From Enterococcus caccae ATCC BAA-1240 (lineage in GTDB: Bacteria > Bacillota > Bacilli > Lactobacillales > Enterococcaceae): a stretch of DNA of 64,000 nt. The notes beneath the pieces were generated by a model that saw only the letters and a program-made list of their open reading frames with translations, was not told the origin of the DNA and did not search any database. A program made the position numbers and the translations under genes. The stretch covers positions 1,097,658 to 1,161,657 of the forward strand of contig NZ_KE136472.1 in NCBI RefSeq assembly GCF_000407145.1, in the 5' to 3' direction. Each line of letters opens with the position of its first letter. Position 1 is the first letter of the stretch. Shown here piece by piece: positions 58,173-64,000 of the stretch.

Positions 58173-58859
58173 TCAATGAAGAATAAATTGTTTTATATCC
58201 TCCACTGCACGCTCTCTATTTTCTCCTAAGAACAGCTGATGTCTCCCCTTCTCATAGATTTTCAAGGAAACTTTTGCATTAATGGTCTTCGCTAGATAAT
58301 AGGCACTTTTGTAATAGGTCGTTTCATCTTGTCTATTTTGTAAAATGAGTACTTTTTTATCCATTACAGATTGAGACTTTCTTTTTATTTTCTTCCTTGT
58401 TTTTTGAAGTAATAATAAAAATTGAATACATGAGTGAATTGAGGCTGTTTTTGCCGAATTCATATAATATTCTAGTGTGCCTTGTTTTTTTAGCACTAGT
58501 CCTTTCAAGATGTCTTGAGCAATGACATTGGCATTGTATAGATAAATCGGTGTGCTGCATAACACAAATTGATCAATTGATTCTCTATTTGAAACCTGGA
58601 TAGTTAACAAGCCGCCCATTGAAAAGCCAACACAAGTTATCTGTTCATAGGTTTGTTCTAACGCATCCAATTTCTTTTCAACATCAGCCTGCCATTGATA
58701 ATAGCTCACTTTTGAAAAATTTTCTTTATTTCCATCATGCCCCGTTAATTGTAGCCAATATGAATCAAGACCATTTTTTTTCAAGAACTCATGTAGATAA
58801 AGTATCTCTTTCTCATTCCCACCAAATCCATGGATAATCAATACAGCTCTTTTATTCAT
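58173..58859 (-). CDS. Alpha/beta hydrolase, Est30-type carboxylesterase
   Basis: A 228-residue lid-type esterase with the oxyanion-region LIIHGFGGNEKEI, the nucleophile elbow VGFSMGGLLTI, the acid in LILQNRQDETTYY and His in YEKGRHQLFLG. Resembles Geobacillus Est30 and monoglyceride lipases of Firmicutes. Natural substrate unknown. Single gene on the minus strand, upstream of the sugar operon promoter by about 100 bases but with its own terminator. Confidence 0.88.
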   Translation of the reverse strand: MNKRAVLIIHGFGGNEKEILYLHEFLKKNGLDSYWLQLTGHDGNKENFSKVSYYQWQADVEKKLDALEQTYEQITCVGFSMGGLLTIQVSNRESIDQFVLCSTPIYLYNANVIAQDILKGLVLKKQGTLEYYMNSAKTASIHSCIQFLLLLQKTRKKIKRKSQSVMDKKVLILQNRQDETTYYKSAYYLAKTINAKVSLKIYEKGRHQLFLGENRERAVEDIKQFILH

Positions 58860-59249
58860 GATGACCTACTTTCTTTAACAGATAACCTTATTAGGAATCG
58901 TTTGTACTTTTGGACTCTCACTTTATCACTTTAATTTGAACATGCCTACTCATTATCCATTTTCTTATTAATTTTAATAAAAATTTAGTATACAAACATC
59001 CCCTAAGCGTCCTTATTATAACGTTCGTAGTCGTATTTTGTATCGTTCGAAATAATAAAATGACAGTGAAAGATGACTTTTTTTGATAAAGAGTCGATCT
59101 CCCAGAAAGTATGGTCGATCTTCTCTTCACTTCTCACTATCTATATACCAAAAAAGAAAAATAGAGAGTAAACATATCCGCTGATACGTTTCCCCTCTAA
59201 TCTTGGTATATTTTTTTATTTATGCACTATTTACTTTGATCACATTTTT
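58860..59249. other. Intergenic region with a hairpin near its right end
   Basis: No supported gene. A hairpin GAGAGTAAAC...GTTTCCCCTC (59163-59198) flanked by A- and T-rich runs serves as a plausible terminator for the MFS gene (minus). It resembles hairpins beside repeat copies B and C, but the repeat core is absent here. Confidence 0.5.
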
Positions 59250-60446
59250 TTATTCGTTCGGTCTCTTTATTATAACAATCATCGCAGTTAAAAAAGCTAA
59301 TAACATCATGATTATTCCTTCTGTAATAAAAATATCGGTATTTTTTTTAAAACCAAGTATGTTTCCTAATACAGAAATTGATATTGGTGCAAAAGCCGCG
59401 CCAATATTGAATCCGATTAACAATAATGAAGTACTCTTTTCTGAATTTCCTTTTGCTTCTTGATTCACCTCATTGAACAAATACGGGATAAATGTGCGGA
59501 ATGAAAATCCACATAACATCACCGCCACCGAAAGTGAAGCTAAGTTTTTAGAACAAGCAATCATAAACATCGAACTACTTAGAGCAATAAATGAGATCGG
59601 TAATGTCCACTTTTTAGTTATTGTAACGATTTGCCCAAATAACGCGCCAGCAGTCATAGCTCCTAATCCCACTAAAGCTAGTAAATTACTACCATTTGTC
59701 GCATTTCCAAAACCTTTTTCAAGTAATAAAGCAGCAATTTTCACCGTCACTGACATGTAAATAGTTACAACTACAATTAATAGCCCGATATAAGCATATG
59801 TTGAAGTATTGATTTTTTGATTTTCTGACATGCTTTTATTATCCTCTTCTTGTAGAGAAACGTCTGGAACAAACCAGGTAAATAACAGTAATATCGGTAA
59901 AGCTAGTAGATATGCAAAAAAAGAACTACGCCAATTCATTATTAGCAGTTGACCTACTGTAAACGTAATGATCATTCCGCCAATCCCTTCAAATGCACTC
60001 TGAAATCCAATAACAGATGAAAATTCTTTACCTTGATATAACTTTTTTGTTAAAGAAAAGAGTAACGGATTAAATAGTCCAACTCCTATGCCAAACAATA
60101 TTCTGCAGAAAAAGAGAAGCCAAAAAGACTGAATAAACGTAGGCATAATCCCGGCACTTAACACCAAACTTATGCCAATTTGTACAGATAATTTGCAGCC
60201 AATTTTTTTAGCAACGATATGGCTAAACGGTACGGTTAAAATGATAAATAAAGATGGGATTGTGGTAATCAATTCCACTATAGTAGAATTAATATGAGGA
60301 TAAGTGTTCATAATAGCTGGAATATTGGCAGCAATTGCTCCACCTGATACCACAAGTAATGATACTGATAATAATGAAAGCTTGGTTAATGGATTCAACG
60401 AGTGGTCTCCTTTTAAGATATACAAAAGATCATTCGTAGTTTTCAT
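59250..60446 (-). CDS. MFS transporter of unknown specificity
   Basis: A 398-residue major facilitator with about 12 segments (SLLVVSGGAIAANIPAIMN, FFCRILFGIGVGLFNPLLFSLTKKLYQGKE, GFSFRTFIPYLFNEVNQE). Its ATG overlaps the stop of the CMD gene (ATGA), so it is part of the aldo-keto reductase operon. YbfB/CynX-type efflux pumps look alike. Substrate unknown; efflux of an aldehyde or reduced product is one idea. Confidence 0.85.
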   Translation of the reverse strand: MKTTNDLLYILKGDHSLNPLTKLSLLSVSLLVVSGGAIAANIPAIMNTYPHINSTIVELITTIPSLFIILTVPFSHIVAKKIGCKLSVQIGISLVLSAGIMPTFIQSFWLLFFCRILFGIGVGLFNPLLFSLTKKLYQGKEFSSVIGFQSAFEGIGGMIITFTVGQLLIMNWRSSFFAYLLALPILLLFTWFVPDVSLQEEDNKSMSENQKINTSTYAYIGLLIVVVTIYMSVTVKIAALLLEKGFGNATNGSNLLALVGLGAMTAGALFGQIVTITKKWTLPISFIALSSSMFMIACSKNLASLSVAVMLCGFSFRTFIPYLFNEVNQEAKGNSEKSTSLLLIGFNIGAAFAPISISVLGNILGFKKNTDIFITEGIIMMLLAFLTAMIVIIKRPNE

Positions 60447-60784
60447 TCACTAAAAATTTCTTTTGCTAAAGTAAATGCTGTCCACGCTTTTGGCCAACCT
60501 GTATAAAAAGCTAAATGAGTGATTAATTCCACCATCTCCTCTTTGGTCACACCATTTTGCTTTGCCATTTTCATGTGTGCTTCTAATTGGGGCACACCTT
60601 GAGTTAGCAAGCTTGAACATGTGATCAAGCTACGGTCACGTGATGAAAGCTGCTCTTCTCTTGACCAAACTTCACCAAATAACACATCATCATTGAATTC
60701 TGCAAATTTTGGTGCAAATTCTCCTAATTGATCTCTGCCTGCTGTTTGTTTTTTCATTAGGTAAGACTCCCATCGTTTATTCAT
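60443..60784 (-). CDS. Carboxymuconolactone decarboxylase (AhpD-like) family protein
   Basis: A 113-residue helical protein with the CMD family pattern (RSLITCSSLLTQGVPQLEAHMKMAKQNGVTKEEMVELITHLAFYTGWPKAW). The CxxC of true AhpD peroxidase partners is missing: only one Cys is present, so peroxidase function is doubtful. It overlaps both neighbours by four bases (ATGA), implying coupling. Paired with cupin genes in many Firmicute stress operons. Confidence 0.88.
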   Translation of the reverse strand: MNKRWESYLMKKQTAGRDQLGEFAPKFAEFNDDVLFGEVWSREEQLSSRDRSLITCSSLLTQGVPQLEAHMKMAKQNGVTKEEMVELITHLAFYTGWPKAWTAFTLAKEIFSE

Positions 60785-61194
60785 TTTTGTAATTGATTGT
60801 ATAATTCATCTGAAACCGGCTCCAACCATTCCGGGATTCCGGCCGTGATAGCTAAATGTTCAAACCAGCTATTTTTTGCTGCTCCATGCCAATGTTTCAC
60901 ACCATCATGAATAATAATAACATTGCCACCAGTTAAAAATTGTGCCGCTTTCCCTTCCTCTTGATACCAACCTTCGCCACCAGTCACTAATAATAATTGA
61001 AATCCATCATGGTGGATGTGCCAATTATTGCGACAACCAGGTTCAAATGTAACATTTCCTACGCCAACATCGATCTTAGGGTCTGCAACTAAATTTTTCA
61101 AATAACTTTGACCGATAAAGAAGTGTGCATACGCTTCATTCTTTTCTCCTACAGGGAAAATCACTCCATTTTTTACTTCTTCAAATTTCGCCAC
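60781..61194 (-). CDS. Cupin-domain protein
   Basis: A 137-residue single cupin. Metal-site motifs GCRNNWHIHHDGFQLLLVTGGEGWYQEEG and VIIIHDGVKHWHGAAKNSWFEHLAI give His ligands. The frame starts at 61212, but GGAGG lies seven bases before the GTG at 61194 (MAKFEEVKNG), so I choose GTG. Similar proteins are found next to CMD proteins and may oxidise or isomerise small organic compounds. Reaction unknown. Confidence 0.86.
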   Translation of the reverse strand: MAKFEEVKNGVIFPVGEKNEAYAHFFIGQSYLKNLVADPKIDVGVGNVTFEPGCRNNWHIHHDGFQLLLVTGGEGWYQEEGKAAQFLTGGNVIIIHDGVKHWHGAAKNSWFEHLAITAGIPEWLEPVSDELYNQLQK

Positions 61195-61224
61195 TTCTAT
61201 TCCTCCAACCATTATTTTATATAC

Positions 61225-62208
61225 TTATTTATGTCCGACAATGACATGCGGAACATAGGGTTCTTCTAAATAGTGCACTTCCTCTTCCGTCAAAATTAAA
61301 TCTAAAGCAGGAATTGCCTTCGTCAGATGACTTTCTTTTGTTGCACCAATAATTGGTGCAACTACTGGGCCTTTTTGAAGCAACCATGCAAGTGCAACTT
61401 GTACACGTTCCACACCACGTTTTTCTGCAATTTCAGCAACCCTTTCAACAATGATGCGGTCTTGATCAGCTGTTTTATCATATTTTGATTGTGCCATTTT
61501 ATCTGTTTCAAAGCGTTTAGTTTGCGCAGTCCAATCACGTGTTAAACGCCCTGAGGCCAATGGACTGTAAGGTGTAACCGCAATTTTTTGGTCTTCACAC
61601 AATGGCAACATTTCCCTTTCCTCTTCACGATATAATAAGTTCAAATGATTTTGCATAGAAACGAATTTTGTCCAACCATTTTTCTCAGCTACTGCTTGAG
61701 CTTTTGCAAACTGCCAAGCAAACATCGCTGAAGCTCCAATGTAACGAACTTTTCCAGCTTTCACAACATCATGTAATGCTTCCATCGTTTCTTCAATAGG
61801 CGTATTGTAATCCCATCGATGAATAATGTACAAATCTACATAATCCATGTCTAAACGTTTTAAACTAGCATCTATTTGATGGAAAATTTCTTTTCTAGAC
61901 AATCCACCACTGTTTGGAACATCTTTTTTCATCGTAGTGAACAATTTGGTTGCAACAACGATTTCGTCGCGATTGGCGTATTCATTCAGCGCTTTTCCAA
62001 GAATCTGTTCACTGGCACCATATGAATAGACATTAGCTGTGTCAAAGAAATTGATTCCTAAATCCAATGCTTTTTTGATCACTTTTTTACTTTCTTCCTC
62101 TTCTAACACCCACTCGTGGAATCCACTGTTTGGATCACCAAAGCCCATCGCACCTAAACAAATTCTTGAAACTTCCAGTCCTGTATTGCCAAATTTTACA
62201 TAGTTCAT
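61225..62208 (-). CDS. Aldo/keto reductase (YhdN/AKR11-like)
   Basis: Reduces aldehydes or ketones with NADPH. The 327-residue barrel has DTANVYSYGASEQILGKAL (catalytic Asp and Tyr), the Lys in IVVATKLF, the His in YIIHRWDYNTPIEET and a cofactor-binding C-terminus VVAPIIGATKESHL. AAGGAGG precedes the ATG. First gene of the AKR-cupin-CMD-MFS operon and directly behind a MerR-type promoter, so probably induced by electrophiles such as aldehydes. Confidence 0.93.
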   Translation of the reverse strand: MNYVKFGNTGLEVSRICLGAMGFGDPNSGFHEWVLEEEESKKVIKKALDLGINFFDTANVYSYGASEQILGKALNEYANRDEIVVATKLFTTMKKDVPNSGGLSRKEIFHQIDASLKRLDMDYVDLYIIHRWDYNTPIEETMEALHDVVKAGKVRYIGASAMFAWQFAKAQAVAEKNGWTKFVSMQNHLNLLYREEEREMLPLCEDQKIAVTPYSPLASGRLTRDWTAQTKRFETDKMAQSKYDKTADQDRIIVERVAEIAEKRGVERVQVALAWLLQKGPVVAPIIGATKESHLTKAIPALDLILTEEEVHYLEEPYVPHVIVGHK

Positions 62209-62246
62209 TGAACTTCCTCCTTTTAATAAATCTGTTTTCTTATTTT

Positions 62247-62277
62247 AGTCTATCTCTTAAAGTGAACTCTAAGTCAA
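62247..62277 (-). promoter_or_regulatory. MerR-family promoter (19-bp spacer) before the aldo/keto reductase
   Basis: -35 TTGACT (62272-62277) and -10 TAGACT (62247-62252) are 19 bases apart, with the near-palindrome CTTAGAGTTCACTTTAAG between them. A long spacer with a central dyad is the hallmark of promoters bent into shape by MerR-type activators such as AdhR/NmlR. The regulator gene lies directly upstream. Confidence 0.85.
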
Positions 62278-62293
62278 GCATTTTATTGAATAA

Positions 62294-62326
62294 ATAAAAA
62301 AACTTCTAAACAAATGTGTTTAGAAG
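62294..62326 (-). terminator. Terminator overlapping the merR stop
   Basis: CTTCTAAACA pairs with TGTTTAGAAG around a four-base loop, T-run on the minus side. It overlaps the last codons of merR, so regulator and reductase operon are separate transcripts. Confidence 0.88.
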
Positions 62327-62733
62327 CTGTCAATTTTTTGTTGTCTATTCTTATTAAAATCTCTTAGCGCATTTTCAGCTGGAATCATATGGTTATCATA
62401 ATTGGCTAATTTAAACTCCAAGCGCTCGATAACGGTGTTTAATTCTGTGGCCTTTTCTTTTAATTCTATAATTTGATCCGCAATAATTTCTTTACGAGCT
62501 GGGACTGTTTCCTCGCCTACTTGAAATAAGGTTAAATATTCCACTAATGATTCGATCGATAAACCGGCATTTCTCATTTGCCTACTAAAAACGATCCAAC
62601 GTAAATCTTCCTCGTCGAAATCACGAATTCCATTAGCACGGCGTTTCACAGGTGGAATCAAGCCGATACGTTCATAATACCTGATCGTATCCGCAGAAAC
62701 ACCACTTAATTCACTAATTTTTTTTATATTCAT
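62320..62733 (-). CDS. MerR-family transcriptional regulator
   Basis: A 137-residue regulator: HTH (MNIKKISELSGVSADTIRYYERIGLIPPVKRRANGIRDFDEEDL), then a dimerisation coiled coil (residues ~80-120). It lacks the metal-binding Cys pair of MerR/CueR, so it fits the AdhR/NmlR type. The MerR-type promoter downstream points to control of the aldo/keto reductase operon. Confidence 0.92.
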   Translation of the reverse strand: MNIKKISELSGVSADTIRYYERIGLIPPVKRRANGIRDFDEEDLRWIVFSRQMRNAGLSIESLVEYLTLFQVGEETVPARKEIIADQIIELKEKATELNTVIERLEFKLANYDNHMIPAENALRDFNKNRQQKIDSF

Positions 62734-63060
62734 CTCTTACTCCTCCCCATGTTGTTGTCCTTGTACTCGTTTTTCTTCAGCTATTTTATTTCTGTTTATA
62801 AATGTTAAACGTATTTTTATTCTTTAAAATATCGACTCTCTTTCTTGAACAAGAGAGTGATTGAAATCTTTTTGAGACATTTTTAAGCGTATAGATTTTA
62901 AAATCATTATAACAAATAAACTTAGCATACTTCAAACTTAAATCTACTTATAAGTATATGTGGAAACGTATTTTATTCTTATAAGTAGTAGAACTTTCTA
63001 ACTTTTCAATTTGTAAAAAGTAATTTCATAATTCTTGAATTCATTAAAAAAAGAAAAAAA
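62734..63060. other. Intergenic region between merR and rplS
   Basis: AT-rich, with several TTTTTA tracts and an imperfect repeat CTTATAAGTA (near 62948 and 62979). No gene, RNA or known repeat is recognised. The merR promoter presumably lies close to 62760-62830. Confidence 0.4.
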
Positions 63061-63063
63061 TAA

Positions 63064-63088
63064 AAACCCCTTGATGATCAAGGGGTTT
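63064..63088 (-). terminator. Terminator of rplS
   Basis: AAACCCCTTGA pairs with TCAAGGGGTTT, three-base loop, T-run on the minus strand, 25 bases after the rplS stop. Confidence 0.92.
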
Positions 63089-63112
63089 ACTGTGTTAATG
63101 AATAACAAGTTT

Positions 63113-63460
63113 TTAACGACGGATTTCTTTAATACGAGCTGCTTTACCATGTAATGCACGTAAGTAATAAAGTTTCGCACGACGAACTTTACCATAGCGT
63201 ACTACTTCGATTTGAGCAACACGTGGAGTGTGTAATGGGAATGTACGTTCCACACCAACACCGTTAGAAATTTTACGTACTGTATAAGTTTCGCTGATAC
63301 CAGTGCCGCGGCGTCCGATAACAACTCCTTCAAATAATTGGATACGTTCTCGAGTTCCTTCGACTACTTTCGCATGAACGCGAACAGTGTCCCCAGGACG
63401 AAATGCAGGGATATCTGTACGTAATTGTTCTTGTGTTAATTCTTGAATTAATGGATTCAT
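63113..63460 (-). CDS. rplS: 50S ribosomal protein L19
   Basis: The 115-residue L19 (bL19) has the expected sequence ([77 protein letters not shown]). It sits at the 30S-50S interface. AGGAGAAAAAAG precedes the ATG. Here it is transcribed alone with its own promoter and terminator rather than next to trmD, as is common in Lactobacillales. Confidence 0.98.
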   Translation of the reverse strand: MNPLIQELTQEQLRTDIPAFRPGDTVRVHAKVVEGTRERIQLFEGVVIGRRGTGISETYTVRKISNGVGVERTFPLHTPRVAQIEVVRYGKVRRAKLYYLRALHGKAARIKEIRR

Positions 63461-63575
63461 TCTTTTTTCTCCTCATTCCAAACATTCTTATGACCACTGT
63501 CACAGCGGAATATCGTAATAGTTGAGCGCTTTGCACTCACTAAAACAGTTTAACACAGCTCTTTATGACTGTAAA
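63461..63575 (-). promoter_or_regulatory. rplS promoter and probable L19 autoregulatory leader
   Basis: TTTACA (63570-63575), 17 bases, TAAACT (63547-63552) on the minus strand. The ~80-base leader has GCAAAGCGC/GCTGTGACAG structured segments, in keeping with the known Firmicute L19 leader, but I cannot verify the fold. The promoter is better supported than the leader. Confidence 0.6.
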
Positions 63576-63657
63576 GGGATTTTTCTTGATATCTATTAAA
63601 TAGTAGTCTCGACGAAAAATCCATCTATATAGGTTTGAAGTTGGTTGACTAGTTTAC

Positions 63658-63957
63658 CTACATGAAGACCATATCAACGTTTAAATCAGTAAAACTAGGA
63701 ATTAAACGCTCCACTAAAAGAACATCCTTCCCACGTATCTTATAACGAAAATTTTCAATGAGGTTCATTATTTTTGTTGTGGCATGGATTAATACATAAT
63801 AATGAGACAACTGATTTTCTTTCATATACTGATAAAAATGAATGATATCGATTTGTATCGTAATGCCATACAAAGGCGAGCTATCATCCCTAGTAAAAAA
63901 ATCAAAATGTGCTTTTCGGTCCCAGTTCGTTTGATCGATTACTCTAGCTGATATAAC
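63658..63957 (-). pseudogene. Truncated chloramphenicol acetyltransferase-like gene
   Basis: The reading frame gives RVIDQTNWDRKAHFDFFTR, YGITIQIDIIHFYQYMKENQ and ENFRYKIRGKDVLLVERLIP, which match the N-terminal ~100 residues of CAT-type enzymes (about 215 residues). No in-frame start lies between the upstream stop (TAG at 63958-63960) and the CAT-like segment; an ATG at about 63965 in another frame suggests a frameshift at the 5' end. A stop at 63658 removes the catalytic His region. It is therefore broken and not a resistance gene. Confidence 0.7.
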
Positions 63958-64000
63958 CTAACATCACACTCTCTTTTTTTGAGACACTACTTTTTAACTG

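Noticed and set aside
58918-59130. 70-codon minus-strand ORF
   Set aside because: Mostly basic and Ser/Thr-rich low-complexity translation with no ribosome binding site; treated as intergenic.
62998-63195. 65-codon ORF overlapping rplS
   Set aside because: It overlaps the rplS end and its terminator; composition is that of shadow sequence.

Overview
The window is AT-rich, chromosomal DNA from a low-GC Gram-positive of the order Lactobacillales, most likely an Enterococcus. Supporting points are the gene order of the pyrimidine operon, an EbsA/EbsC-type gene neighbourhood, a T-box and a PyrR attenuator, strong AGGAGG ribosome binding sites, and protein sequences close to enterococcal families. 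It does not look like a plasmid or prophage. I see no rRNA, tRNA, CRISPR array, intact transposase or integrase.

Layout. 1-11.75 kb: the de novo UMP operon on the minus strand (pyrR-pyrP-pyrB-pyrC-carA-carB-pyrK-pyrD-pyrF-pyrE, the last cut by the window edge), with a PyrR-binding attenuator in its leader. 11.7-16.3 kb: rluD, lspA, a CBS-domain protein with an HEPN-like motif, a cold-shock protein, an EbsA-like membrane protein, an RNase HI and an EbsC/YbaK deacylase. 16.6-22.8 kb: a probable quinate/shikimate-handling operon (FMN/Fe-S enoate-reductase-type oxidoreductase, AroE, MFS transporter, AroD) with a divergent LysR regulator. 23-33 kb: RlmI-like methyltransferase, LtaS-type lipoteichoic acid synthase, a reduced ABC-like pair, a two-component system, a HAD phosphatase, and a split ThrE-type exporter. 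33.5-36.7 kb: a TrpXYZ-type tryptophan ABC transporter preceded by a 20-codon leader ORF with two Trp codons and a five-segment RNA switch ending in a terminator. 38-41 kb: two tandem MetE-C-like methyltransferases behind a Met-type T-box. 42-47.5 kb: rqcH, a PASTA-less class B PBP, and DbpA helicase. 48.3-58.1 kb: a sugar locus (binding protein, two permeases, GH3, GH94, LacI regulator) that matches the Listeria beta-1,2-oligoglucan (sophorooligosaccharide) locus in content and order. 58-64 kb: an esterase, a MerR-linked aldo-keto reductase/cupin/CMD/MFS operon, rplS, and a broken chloramphenicol-acetyltransferase-like gene at the right edge.

Most noteworthy are three non-coding signals. (1) The tryptophan transporter leader reads as ribosome-mediated attenuation, which is uncommon in Firmicutes, where T-box or TRAP control is usual. 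(2) An ungapped 60-nt sequence, 44/60 identical with its last 20 bases identical, lies about 90 nt upstream of both pyrB and trpX. (3) A modular, non-coding intergenic repeat family occurs four times (16.4, 22.9, 33.2 and 43.8 kb), mostly between convergent gene ends.
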